Shown here: in pieces, positions 1-10,806 of the stretch
Numbering within the stretch: position 1 is the first letter of the stretch
Layout: each line of letters opens with the position of its first letter
Source of the DNA: Platanthera guangdongensis
Taxonomy: Eukaryota; Streptophyta; Magnoliopsida; Asparagales; Orchidaceae
Direction: 5' to 3'
Length of the DNA stretch: 64,000 nucleotides
Assembly (NCBI GenBank): GCA_039583875.1
Contig: CM077166.1
Coordinates: 83,140,564 to 83,204,563, forward strand
The notes under the pieces: generated by a model
Database searches by the model: none
Told to the model about the DNA's origin: nothing
Seen by the model: only the letters and a program-made list of their open reading frames with translations
Translations under genes and position numbers: made by a program

Positions 1-1083
1 CTGGCATTTGTGATATTGCGGTGTAGTACCTGTGAACGAGTAACAAGAAGTACTGGTGTGCCCAGGAAAGACACGCTGATGTTGTAAAATGAATGGCTGT
101 AATAAATACCCAGGCTTGAATGCCAAGAAAAGGATTGGTGAGACCGACCCGCGCTTTTGATTAAGCCGCGAGTACGCCGTACTCGGTGAAGGCAAGGAGA
201 TTTGAGCAATGGGGGTGGAGGATCCGACCTGCGTTATGTCCGTCCGACGTGGACCAGAAGGTGCAGTCTATTGGAGCGCATAGCGAGAGTCTTAGGCCTA
301 CGTGCCATGACACAATGGTGGGCTACGGGCCATCCCAGTGTTTTAAGACTAGAACTCCAGCTGCACGCCATGGAGTAAATTCTCAGGAGAGTTGACGTTG
401 GGTGTGGCCCTGATACGGTGGTGGGAAACTGGTTCGCCGGTACACCAAGAATGTGCCCTGAGTGCACGGATCGTCGGGCCGGGTGCCTGACGATTGTGAT
501 GGCATGTGTGTGCGTGAGAGCACATTTGTATGAATTATATACATGCTTGTGAATGTTATGCCTGCAGGGAAGAATACCGCTGCCCCGGGAAAAGGGGTAG
601 GGTCATTATAATTTGGTTAGCTGAATGCTGACCGTTGCTTCTGTTTGCCACCGTTGGGTGGATTGTCCCTGTACAGGTGCTGGAGAGCCAAGCGGTACGC
701 ATAAAGGTAGATATCCCTGCTGCTGCTGTTGCTAGCCCTCGAAGGCTATTGGAATGACTGTTGTGTTTTCTTTTATTGTGGCCGGCCTGCGCCCCAATGT
801 TTAGGCCACTGTTTGAAAGCCATGTAAGGCCATAAGGCCAACTTTCGTGTGTTGTAAGACATTCCTATTATATATATATACAATGTGGAGTTGTTTTATA
901 TGTTGGACATTCAAGTGTGGAGTTCAAGTATTAGTATAGGCTTCCGCTATAATGCAATGTGTTAAGGTGCGCTGCGCTACTCTGGTATCATCCCGTAACT
1001 TTTTCGCCTGTTTTGTGATATATGCTGTGGGGCCCCAGCCGGACCTTCTAGTATATACCATATGAACGGATGGGGTTGTTACA
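1..1083 (+). mobile_element. 3' part of a Tekay-like Gypsy LTR (S1)
   Basis: This is non-coding and ends in GGGGTTGTTACA, a typical LTR end. Its last 600 bases resemble, with many changes, the reverse complement of element F's LTR (57766-60079). Shared blocks include the GGCCGGCCTGCG tract, GACATTCCTAT, GCTTCCGCTA and GGCCCC(A/G)GCCGGACCT. The LTR is therefore in plus orientation and its 5' part lies left of the window. No primer-binding site follows, so this is either a 3' LTR or a solo LTR. Short open frames inside it (for example 186-395) have no homology I recognise. Confidence 0.7.
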
Positions 1084-2095
1084 AGTTTACTTCAATTCAA
1101 GTTTAGTTTAAGCTTTTGTATTTTCTTTTCTTGCAAATGCTTAGTTGCTAATTGTAGGGCCAGAATAGGATTTCATTTTCATGCAATTGTACACTTCAAT
1201 TTCCAAGTGTAGCTCTCTTAAATATTAATAGAAGTGTTGTTTACTCTTCCCTTTCTACTTTGTTTTCTTTATGATTCACTACTCATCCACACTCCTCCAC
1301 TTCACCATGATTAACTAATCCTCCTTGTACTCGATCTTGATGATCCGAGGTTCGAGTGATTAAGTTATGATTCTTTGAGTTTACCTTTTATTTTTAGGGT
1401 TTAGGCCTTGAATTACTCTTTATTTATCATGGGTTGGAGATATATTATCGATATATATTCTCCACCTTTGCTTTCATTCTTGGCTAGCCGATAGGCCAAT
1501 AGTTTGAAGTGAGCACTCAAGAGTAAAGGGAGTTGTACGCACCCCTCGAGAGAGGTAGACATCCAAATCTCCCGGATTGGAGTAAAATCCAATAGTGGGG
1601 TTCACCGCGTAAAGCGAGCTTTAGGCCTCCGGTTTAGACGAGAGTCGGTCGGACCTTCCTAAACTCAGTTGGGCACGACTTCGAGAGAAGCATGTTCAAG
1701 CTTTAGGAACCTCCACGGTCAAGGACCTTTACCATATTAAGCTTAGGTTTATTTATCGTGTTTTTAATCGACTCTTGCCTAGGTGATTCTTGATCGAGTT
1801 CATTTCCATCTCATCATTCTAATCTTCTAGTGTAATCGTTTCTTTTATGGTCTCTTTACCTTTTTATGCAAATAGCCCTCTTTCTTATGTAATATTTCAT
1901 TTAGTGCATTTAGCTTTCTTTTAACCCCAAGTTTTCCATTGATAAAATAATAGTCTTCGTGTGAGTAAGCTTATTCAACAGTTCCCGGATTCAAATACGA
2001 CACTTGTGTCCCCTTGCTACAGTTCGATAGGTATACTTGCCTAGTTGGATTGCTAGTTCGCCTGCTCTCCTTTCTTTAGCGAATAGTAGGCCACC
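1084..2095 (+). mobile_element. 3' part of an Athila/Tat-type LTR (S2)
   Basis: The stretch about 1500-2095 matches the last 600 bases of solo LTR D (10200-10806) block by block: a CCCTCGAGAGAGG-like block, the CCAATAG(T/C)GGGGTTC block, GCGTAAAGCG, GGAACCTCCACGG, and AAAATAATAGTC. It ends ...CCACCA, followed by AGTTTT and a tRNA-Asp primer-binding site, the layout also seen at the end of element E's 5' LTR. This is therefore the R/U5 part of a 5' LTR. Its U3 is missing, and S1 abuts its left side. Confidence 0.75.
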
Positions 2096-2102
2096 AAGTT
2101 TT

Positions 2103-2120
2103 TGGCACCGTTGTCGGGGA
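2103..2120 (+). other. Primer-binding site, tRNA-Asp type
   Basis: TGGCACCGTTGTCGGGGA is complementary to the 3' end of plant tRNA-Asp with two mismatches. It would prime minus-strand DNA synthesis for the S2 element. Athila/Tat elements commonly use this tRNA. Confidence 0.75.
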
Positions 2121-2640
2121 CAACACAGGTATTACTCAGGTACAAAAGTAGACCTCTCGAGTAAAAAGAGGGAATTTTATCGAGAAAAGAGGGAAATGTC
2201 TCGAGTGAAGGAGGTAACTCGAGAAATTGAGGAGAAATTTCTCGAGTACCCGGGAGGCAATTCTCGAGTACAAAGGGAAGATCTCAAGAACAAAAGAATA
2301 TTACTCAAGTGCTAGATAACATTCTCGAGAAGTAAAATGTGCTTCTCGAGAGCAAGACTGCACATCTCGAGAAAGATAGTGTACATCTTGAGAACAAACT
2401 AGTAGTACTCGGGAACAACACAAGCATTACTCAGGTACAAAAGTAGACCTCTCGAGAACTAGAAGCATTTCTCAGAAGCTAGAGGAACTTTCTCGAGTAC
2501 AAGGATAGGCATTCTTTGGAATCAACACACTACTCGGGAACAAGTTCCGACCTCTCGAGAAAGGAAGGGCCAAAGCTCCCAAGTACACAACGATCTCTCT
2601 CGAGGACAAGGCTGTCCATCTTGAGTACTAAGCAGGGTAA
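2121..2640 (+). repeat. CTCGAG-rich tract after the S2 primer site
   Basis: CTCGAG or one-base variants recur every 20-40 bases, usually followed by TACAA or AACAA. A block of about 36 bases (from 2126) recurs nearly unchanged from 2421. One short frame crosses it, but the product is a low-complexity charged peptide without Gag features, so I treat the tract as non-coding leader. It could instead be the U3 of the minus-strand LTR that abuts it. Confidence 0.5.
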
Positions 2641-2958
2641 TTTCAAAATTCTAATTTGACTAACATTCGAGACAAAATGTGACTCTACGAATTTAGAGCG
2701 AGGAAAACCCTAGAATCTAATGTACCATTCTTAAGACAATATCATCAAATGCATACACAAGCAAAAGTCATCCTCCAAATCAAGGAAAACATTCAATCGA
2801 ATCAAAATCCCAAAATCCGGTGAAGCAGACCCAACAGACGCAAAACGCACAAATGGTGCAGCACCGTCAACAAAATGTAAGAAGGAGGTAACGCCCCGAC
2901 GTCATAAATATGACGACACCAAATCAAATAATAACATCGGAAAATCGGGGGCGTTACA
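2641..2958 (-). mobile_element. 5' end of a minus-strand LTR fragment
   Basis: Read on the minus strand this begins TGTAACGCCCCCG, nearly identical to the start of G's LTR (TGTAACGCCCCCGG), and continues AT-rich with no coding frame. The left limit is a guess. It abuts integrase sequence with no polypurine tract, so it probably inserted into, or recombined with, the pol remnant next to it. Confidence 0.45.
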
Positions 2959-5005
2959 GTCACTCGCAATTTATTAGTAATATGTTTATGCAAGTCTTTC
3001 AAATAATCAACATGAGCTTGCACGTTAAAGGAAATACGTTCATGATGCAGAAGGGAGTGTCGATCAAGTATATGAGGTATAAATAACCCGTAGATAATAT
3101 CGAAAGGATATTTATTAGTAGAGCGATTAGTAGAATTATTGAATGCAAATTCAGCTTGTGGCAGTATAAGATCCCATTGTTTCAGATTCTCCCCAGTCAA
3201 ACACCTAAGAAGATCCCCTAAACTTCTATTAACCACCTCAGTCCGCCCATCGGTCTGAGGGTGATATGTGCTACTAAATTCTAGTTTGGTACCTAGTCGG
3301 CCCACAATGTTTTCCAAAAATACACCATAAAATGAGTATCCTTATCATAAGTGATCGATCTTGGAATTCTGTGCAGTTTAACAATTTTTAAAAAAATTTT
3401 GGCGATGTGTCCAACACTAGAAGTTTTCCTACTCATAATGAAATGTGCCATCTTAGAAAACTGATCTACGACTACAAAATAGAATCAACCTTCCTCTGAG
3501 TGCGAGGAAGTCCTGCAATGAAGTTCCTCGAGATATCAACCCATGACCGCTCAGGTATTGGTAAGGGGGTGTATAATCCAATGTTTTGAGCATACCCCTT
3601 ATACATCTAATAGGTGGTGCAGTACCTAATATATTTGGTGACATTACGCTTCATATTTGGCCAATAGTAACGGACGTTGATGAGATCTAATAATTTGGAC
3701 AGGCCTACGTATCTACCTAACCCGGAAGAGTGGAGCTCCCAAAGTAATTTCTCCGGAAGTGGTCCTTCGCAAATGCACAGGAGGGTGCCCCTAAACAAAT
3801 AACCCACAGTCACAACAAACTGTGTGGTGGGATCAGTCTTACTATGATGACATGAGATCCAAATGTCGCAAAAGAAAGGATCAATGTCGTAGAAGTCGTG
3901 CTGTGAATCAAAATCGGTAATGCATGGATGTAGGCTAACTAATAAATGGGATCGACTACTAAGTGCGTCAGCTACTCAGTTCGTGACACTGGGTTTGTTC
4001 TTCAAATGAAAAGTGAACTCTAGCAGGTAAGCAACCCACTTGACATGGCATCTAATCTCCTTCTTGGAACTTAGATGTTTTAATGCCTCATGATCAGTAT
4101 TCAGCACAAACTCTCACTGAATCAGGTAGTGTCTCTGATGGAGGAGAGCATGGACGATAGCGCAAACCTCTATGTCATAGGTGAAATATCTAGTCTTTGA
4201 TTCGTTCAACTTCTTGCTAAAGAATGTTATTGGTCGACCCTCCTGACTCAAAATTGTGCCAATGCTTATGATAGATGCGTCACAATCAACCTCAAAAATT
4301 TTATCAAAATCAAGCAGTTCTAACATGGGTGCATTAGTGAGTTTCTTTTTAACCAATAAAAATGCGCTCTCAGCTTCTTTAGTCCAAACAAACAATCCTT
4401 TCTTCAAGAAATCTGTCATAGGTGCGATCAATGTACCAAAATTCTGAATAAACTGTCGATAAAAAGATGCTAGCCCATGAAATCCTCGAGTCTTAGTAAT
4501 CGTCGTAGGGGTAGTCCAGGATTCTATCACCTTGACCTTCTCTCTATCAACTCTAATTCCCTCATAAGAAATGATATACCCTATGAAGGTTAGGCTATCC
4601 GTCAAAAATGTGCACATTTTCAGATTTATATATAGTTTATTTTCACGTAGAATTTCCAAGAACTGTCTAAGATGAAATACGTGTTGATCATGATCAATGC
4701 TATAAATCAAAATATCATCAAAGTATACCACTACACAAACTCCTATGTTTGTCCTAATCACTTGATGCGTTACTCGCATAAATGTGTCGGGAGCATTGGA
4801 GAGCCCAAAAGGCATCACCATCCACTCGTATAATCCTTCTCTAGTCTTAACGCAGTCTTCCATTCGTCCCCAGGTTGAATTCTAATCTGGTGGTATCCAC
4901 TTTAAAGTCAATTTTCATAAGTACACGGGATCCACTAAGCATATCTAGCATGTCATCCAATCGGGTTATCAGAAAGTGATATTTGATCGTAAGTTTATTA
5001 ATCGT
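2959..5005 (-). pseudogene. Chromovirus (Reina-like) pol remnant: RT, RNase H, integrase
   Basis: On the minus strand, in order, the stretch holds a truncated RT with a YFDD catalytic box (4714-4725), an RNase H segment, part of the zinc-binding region of integrase (around 3607-3813) and the integrase core with HPQTDG (around 3240). The SFYRQFIQNFG and CDASIISIG blocks resemble Reina-type chromoviruses more than the Tekay elements elsewhere in the window. Stops or frameshifts separate all the pieces. RT lacks its N-terminus because Copia C begins at 5006, inside the RT coding sequence. No gag or protease is visible. Confidence 0.8.
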
Positions 5006-5324
5006 TGTTGGGTATTGTATCCACACTAACCCAGATTTGATGAAGTCATCCGTGAACTAAGATGAATTAAGTTATATTTGATGCTTGGTTTGAGTTATGT
5101 GTTTGCAGAAATCTTATTGGAGTGTAGACCAATGTCAGTCTACAATGGGTCACCAAACACAGGACCATACAATGTAATCCCTCATTGTAAGCTCCAAGGT
5201 ATTTACTCATGTGTAGTCTCTCTATTGTGATACACTTCATATTCAAGCTCTAGGACTATGTGAAAAGACTTGATGTTGGTCATCCCTTAGAAGAAAAAAA
5301 ATCTGTCAAGAAAAGTTTCCTAAG

Positions 5325-6195
5325 TAAAGTACTCGAGTAGTTCTTTACTTACTCGAGTAAGTTACTGAGTTCATACTCGAGTAATAATACTCCTACTCGA
5401 GTAGCTAAGACATATAACGAGTAGTCAATTGTGGCTCTCGAGTAGTTAAGACAACTACTCGAGTAGTTTCTTTTCTCCTCTCAGTTTTACAGAAATTCTC
5501 TTCTCAAAATTTTTCTATGTTAAATACTCGAGTAGTTCTATCTTCTGTCTCGAGTAGTTGAATTCTTACTCTCGTGTAGTTCTCACTTACTCGAGTAGTC
5601 TAAGTCATGTACTCGAGTGGTTCATCTACTACTCGAGTAGTCCAGTGTTTATACTCGTGTAGTCCAGGATTTCATTCCAGAAAATTTCTCTAAGTGAATT
5701 ACTCGAGTAGTCATCTCCATATACTCGAGTAGTTCTATTTGTCTCGAGTAGTCATCTTATATACTCGAGTAGTTCTATTTGTCTCGAGTAGTCATCTTAT
5801 ATACTCGAGTAGTTCTATTTGTCTCGAGTAGTTCATCTTTTATACTCGAGTAATACAGTTTTCCTGTTCCAGAAACTTTCAAGTCTTTGTCTCGAGTAGT
5901 ATTTCTTATACTCGAGTAGTTCATTATTATATACTCGAGTAGTATTTATTTTACTCAGTAATTTACTCCACCTCTCGTGTAAGTACTTAGGTACTCGAGT
6001 ATGTTATTCTTGTTACTCGAGTAGCTGAATTCCTTTTCTTCTTATTTACTCGAGTAGTTGACTCCATGTACTCGATTAATCATCCCTTACTCTCTCGAGT
6101 ACTTTTTCTTATATACTCGAGTAGTCATCTTCTACGTACTCGAGTAGTGTTGTATGTACTCGAGTAGTCTGTTACATCTCGAGTATTTTATTTTG
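5325..6195 (+). repeat. CTCGAGTA palindrome array in C's U3
   Basis: I count about 29 copies of CTCGAGTA, most inside the longer palindrome TACTCGAGTA(GT), spaced roughly 15-45 bases apart. One unit, TCTCGAGTAGTCATCTTATA plus following sequence, is tandemly repeated between 5745 and 5840. The array recurs in the 3' LTR from 12175. Palindrome-rich LTRs are described for Sireviruses. Confidence 0.9.
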
Positions 6196-6308
6196 ACTTT
6201 TTCGAAAATTCTTTAAGTCCAGTCTAACGGTCTTATTCATAAACTTTGGCGTGATTGGTGCACGTGTCTCTTAAAATGACTCAATTATGTCTAATCTTTT
6301 CTGATCCT

Positions 6309-6316
6309 ATAAAAGG
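6309..6316 (+). promoter_or_regulatory. TATA box of C 5' LTR
   Basis: TATAAAAG lies about 115 bases after the last CTCGAGTA palindrome and upstream of the presumed R region. Confidence 0.55.
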
Positions 6317-7060
6317 TCTTGTCTAAACCGACAAACCCTAATTTATTCTAAGAAGATTATTCTGAGAAGTTTTGCAGCCGTACTCTCTCAAGTTTTCTGT
6401 CTCCTCTTTCTCACTCCAAGAAACGAAATCCGCCGCCGCTGCCGTCGCTGATTCCCGATCGGCTAGGGTTTCATCTTTTGAGGATTCAGAGCAAGAAGAC
6501 TTTCCATATCGAGATTCGCTCAACTCCGTATTTTCTGATTCAATCGACCGTGAGAAGACAAGAAGTTTCAGATATAATCTTGCCGAGATTTCTCTTCATC
6601 ATTCTGATAAAGCCGCAAAGCCTAGTAGAAGAAATTTTTTGTCATCTGTTGTAGATCTGAATAAAGTTTCACTGTTTGTATTTCTATACAAAATTTATTT
6701 CATCATTGTAGGAGAAATTTCTCCGAGTGTAGGAGTTTTTTTTGTCTCCGAGACTGTAGGAAGTTTTACCTTTCGAGTGTAGATCCGTTTTGTGGATCGT
6801 GATTGTAGGAACATTGTTCCGAGGGTCGGTTTGATTTTCAATCCGAGATAGTGGAGTAGCCGAGTCTAGTGTATTGCTAGATCGGTGAGGGAAAGTGGAT
6901 GTATCCAAGGTTGGGGAACCACTATAAATCTTGCCTCGTCTGTGTTTTATTGGTAGATAGATCTGTGCATTAGTTTGTAATTTTTATTCCGCAAAAAGTC
7001 GCACAATTCACATATTCACCCCCACTAGGTGATTTAGGTAGGCAACTATAAACATTCAAT

Positions 7061-7072
7061 TGGTATCAGAGG
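7061..7072 (+). other. C primer-binding site (tRNA-Met)
   Basis: TGGTATCAGAGG matches the complement of the initiator tRNA-Met 3' end used by most plant Copia elements. Confidence 0.85.
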
Positions 7073-7091
7073 GAGGTTGATCGTTAAAAGG

Positions 7092-7839
7092 TCTACACCT
7101 TGATCAGATCAAGCGCTGCAAAGTATGGAAGCTTGTTCCAAGACCCAAAGGTAAGAACGTCATTGAGACAAAATTGGTCTACAGGAACAAGATGGACGAG
7201 GATGGAACGATTGTAAAGAACAAGGCCAGACTTGTCGCAAAAGGTTATCGTCAAGAAGAATGAATCAACTTCGACCAAACGTACGCTCCAGTGGCAAGGC
7301 TAGAGGCAATAAGGTTATTCCTAGCATATACTGCACTCAAAGGCTTCACTGTCTACCATATGGACGTGAAGTCTACCTTCCTTAGTGGTGACATAAAGGA
7401 AGAGGTGTATGTGTAACAACCTCCAGGTTTCATTTATTCTAACTTTCCTGATTACGTTTATTTACTGCATAAAGTGTTATATGGCCTGAAACAAGCTCCT
7501 CGAGCTTGGTATGAGACGTTGTCTAGCTTTCTACTTGAGAACAAGTTCATAAGGGAAAAGATAGACAAGACATTATTTCTTAGGGAAATTAAAGGCAAGA
7601 TTTTGCTAGTGCAAATCTATGTCGACGAAATTATTTTTGGCTCTACTGATGATAACCTCTGCAAGAAGTTTTCAAAACTTATGCAAGGGAAGTTTGAAAT
7701 GATTAGTATGGGCGAGCTGAAGTATTTATTAGGGCTTCAAGTGAAACAGTCTGAAGATGGAATTTTCATCTCACAGACCAAGTTCACCAAAGAGCTGATT
7801 AAGAAATTCAGAATGGAGAACGCAACCTCGATGAGGACT
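7092..7839 (+). pseudogene. Copia C reverse transcriptase, first part
   Basis: The Ty1/Copia RT is collinear with element A's RT: the VPRP block, [15 protein letters not shown] block, MDVKS, QPPGF and [13 protein letters not shown]. In-frame stops lie at 7261 (TGA) and around 7414 (TAA). The catalytic YVDD reads YVDE (7618-7629), so the second metal-binding Asp is replaced by Glu. Upstream gag, protease and integrase are missing. The frame is cut at 7839 by solo LTR D and resumes at 10812. Confidence 0.9.
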
Positions 7840-8029
7840 TGATGAATTGTAAATATACGTATTTTTATGCACATTAATTTAGTCATTTTCATTTATTTTC
7901 GTCAATTTTACTTATTTTTGTTCAATAAAATGCTTCTATTCTTGTAAATTTACTTCTAACTTGTTTTATTTTATTTTGCAGAAAATTTCCAAAATCTGCC
8001 AAAATTGGGCAGTACACGCCCGTGACAAT

Positions 8030-8565
8030 TTGGTCACGCCCGTGACCGGGCCGTGAATGTGCATTTCCCGTGAAAACGGACGATTTCTGAAGTAAAAGCT
8101 TGACACGCCTGGGGTCACGCCCGTGTCACCCGACACGGGGCAGGACCCAAGCCTGTGTTCACTCCACTCGACGAATTCATCTCGACGATCGTCGAGTGTC
8201 GACACCAACAGTCACGCCCAGCGTCACGCCCGTGACCTGGGGCGTGACTCAATTTCCGCTCGACGATTTCGACACGACACTTTCCGCTCGACATTCGTCG
8301 AGTGTCGACACCAACTGACACGCCCAGCGTCACGCCCGTGACCTGGGGCGTGACCTTTCCAGCTGGCCCGACAAGATGCTGACAAAGACTTTCGACGCAA
8401 CCCGCTCCCGGTTCTACCTCCCCGACACGCCCATAGTCACGCCCGTGACCTGGGGCGTGACTGCTACGAACTCAGCCCGAAGTCAACTTTCCTGTCCAAT
8501 CGCCGGCCGCCTTCATGAATAGTACTGTCACGCCCCCCCTACACGCCCGTGACTGAGGGCGTGTA
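8030..8565 (+). repeat. CACGCCCGTG palindrome array in D's U3
   Basis: There are about six cores of the form TCACGCCCGTGA(C), at about 8034, 8115, 8224, 8329, 8437 and 8541, mostly about 105 bases apart. Each is followed closely by a complementary GGGCGTGAC, and TCGACGA/TCGTCGA words lie between them. The array ends about 18 bases before the TATA box. Confidence 0.85.
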
Positions 8566-8581
8566 CTTAGAATTTTTTGCC

Positions 8582-8587
8582 TATAAA
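8582..8587 (+). promoter_or_regulatory. TATA box of LTR D
   Basis: TATAAA follows the palindrome array directly. The same array-TATA arrangement occurs in D2 (63632). Confidence 0.6.
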
Positions 8588-9481
8588 TTGCCCAGTTCTG
8601 TAAGGTCCAAGGGTTCAGATTTTTGGGCCAATTTAGTGTCTTTTTGTGGGCTTAATCTGTGGATACTAGTGCTATGTAAGGAGATTTCTCCCTTCTTATT
8701 TCATATTTTGTTTTGCTTTATCTTTTAACTTTGTAATAGCTTGATAATTTTAATAAAAATGTTAGATTTTCTCTCTCTATATAGCATGAAAATTCATTTG
8801 GATGGCTCACTTCTTCTCCTTTTTTATCCTTGGTTTCATCCTTGTTCTTCATTTATGAAATGTGTGTGTGTGTGTATGAGTGTAATTTATTCACTTTACT
8901 TATTTTTAACTTGTTTTCATGCTTAGGTATGATAGGTTTTCCTCTTTTTCTCCTTGTCTTTTTCTTGAAAGAATTTTGATTTCATTCTTATGATTTTATA
9001 AAAGAGGTTTAAAAAGTGATTTTGTTCTTTTTTTTTACTTAGTTTTCTTTTAGGATTGTAAAACCTCTTTTGTTCTTTTCATCTTCTTTCTCACCTTTTT
9101 TATCACTTTCATAACATCATAAGAATGAAAATGTTGGCATTTTAATTTTCCAAAAACTTTGGTTTTTAATTTGTTTTGAAAAACTTTTGTCTTCTAAAAA
9201 TTGAAATTTCCTCTTTTTATTTGTTTTTGGTAAAACCTAAGCATGAAAAAGTTAAAATTTTAATTTTTAGGTAACTTTCATTTTGCTTTTTATTTGTGTG
9301 TGTGAGTGTATGAGCCTAAACCTCTCTTTTGTTCTTCTTAAATTATGTAGAGTGTGTGAGTGTAGGTGTATAATTTTTATGCTTTGTTCAAATTATGTAG
9401 AGTGTGTGAGTGTAGGTGTTAAATTTTATTGCTTTCTTGAATTTCTTATGGAGTGTGTGTGTCTGTGTGTATTTATTTCCG

Positions 9482-9825
9482 CCTACTCGTTAAGAGTTAA
9501 ATGGCGCATCGCTTTCATTTCAGTCCTACTCGTTTGAGTAGGACTTGTAATTTTTCTTTCTTTATTTTTCCGCCTACTCACTTGAGTTTAAATGGCCGGA
9601 CTTTATTTCCCGCCTACTCGTTTGACTAGGATTTGTAATTTTTCTTTCTTTATTTTTCCGCCTACTCACTTGAGTTAAATGGCCGGATTTTATCGCCCTG
9701 TAATCGCATTTATTTTCTCCTACTCATTTGAGTAGGACTCGCTTTCATTTTCAGTCCTACTCGTTTGAGTAGGACTTGCAATTTTCAGCTTTTATTTACC
9801 GCCCCCACTCGTTTGAGTGGGACTC
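9482..9825 (+). repeat. Inverted-repeat array CCTACTC-N4-GAGTAGG in D
   Basis: About eight copies of an imperfect palindrome occur, best form CCTACTCGTTTGAGTAGG, separated by T-rich spacers of 20-45 bases. It lies downstream of the TATA box, in the transcribed part of the LTR, so the RNA could fold into a series of short hairpins. Confidence 0.8.
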
Positions 9826-10806
9826 GCAAATTTGAAAAATGCAAATTTCTTTTATGTGTAACTTAGTTCCTTTTTAATTTATAATTTGGAGTGTGCGTGA
9901 GTTCTTGTTTTAGCAAGTTTTTCAGTTTTCTAAATGTTGTTATTTTTCTTGTGTCCCCTTCTTATAAACATTTAGTGTTTAATTTCGAATTCACGCCTCA
10001 CTAAATTATAAGACGTCCCCATACCGATGTGTGGCTAATCGCTATTAGCCTCGGCATCGAAGAGCATTGGGACATTTAAAATGATTTATAATAATTGAAG
10101 CTCTTTATTTTCATTTTAATTTAAGCACTTAAGGTTTACCCCGGGTTTACGACGCGTAGGACCACATATCGATGTGTGGGCCCTATTTCCGTAGTCCATA
10201 TGCTAGCTAGCCGAGAGGCCGTGCATATGGACCGATCACCCCTGGGTAAATAGAGTTGCGTGCATACCCTCGAGAGAGGACAAGCGTAATTCTACCGGAT
10301 TGGGTTCCCCACCCAATAGCGGGGTTCTTAGCGTAAAGCGGGCGTTAAGAGGAATCCTTCGTCGAACTAACGTTCGGTCGAATAGTCTTAACGTTTAGGT
10401 GAGCGATATCCCTATAGCTAGGTGAGCTCACATTTGTGGAACCTCCACGGCCAAGTTGCCTTATTATTAATTTGAAAACTAAGTCTTTTTATTATTAAAA
10501 ATTGTTTTAGTCTTAATCCGATTCGATGCCGAGCGTTAACCCTTCATCGAATATTTTCTAAATCGTTTTTTCGCTCCTTTGCTTTTCCGTCTTTTATTAA
10601 GTAAAAAAATCCACCTTACTTTCAGTAAAATAATAGTCCTCCCGGAGGAGTAAGAATAGTCAACACGACCCCGAGAACAATACGACCTCGGTATTCCCCC
10701 GAATATCGAGTACTACTTGCGATAGGTGCACTTGCCTACCCGAGCAAGCCCGCGGCGATCGACTCACCGAACCTACCACAGTAAGAGTCTGTTCGCGGGC
10801 CCATCA

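Larger units (their letters stand above)
5006..7058 (+). mobile_element. Copia C 5' LTR
   Basis: It starts TGTTGGG and ends ...AACATTCA, two bases before the primer site. U3 holds the CTCGAGTA array, then a TATA box at 6309. The 3' portion carries GGAACCACTATAAAT (about 6914-6928), which also occurs in A's otherwise different LTR. Frames such as 6372-6782 lie in the untranslated LTR and show no known domain. Confidence 0.9.
7840..10806 (+). mobile_element. Solo LTR D (Athila/Tat-type)
   Basis: A single unit starts TGATGAATTG, ends CCCATCA and is flanked by the 5-bp duplication GGACT (7835-7839 and 10807-10811). Removing it and one duplicate rejoins C's RT/RNase H reading frame. There is no internal coding sequence, so this is a solo LTR left by recombination between the two LTRs of a full element. 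Its first 250 bases match D2 (62806 onward) and its last 600 match S2. In order it holds a palindrome array, a TATA box, a T-rich tract, a second inverted-repeat array and the conserved 3' end. Confidence 0.88.

Noticed and set aside
2802..2958. C-terminal residues of the minus-strand integrase frame
   Set aside because: Coding similarity stops at 2959. The rest is read from an LTR fragment fused to it.
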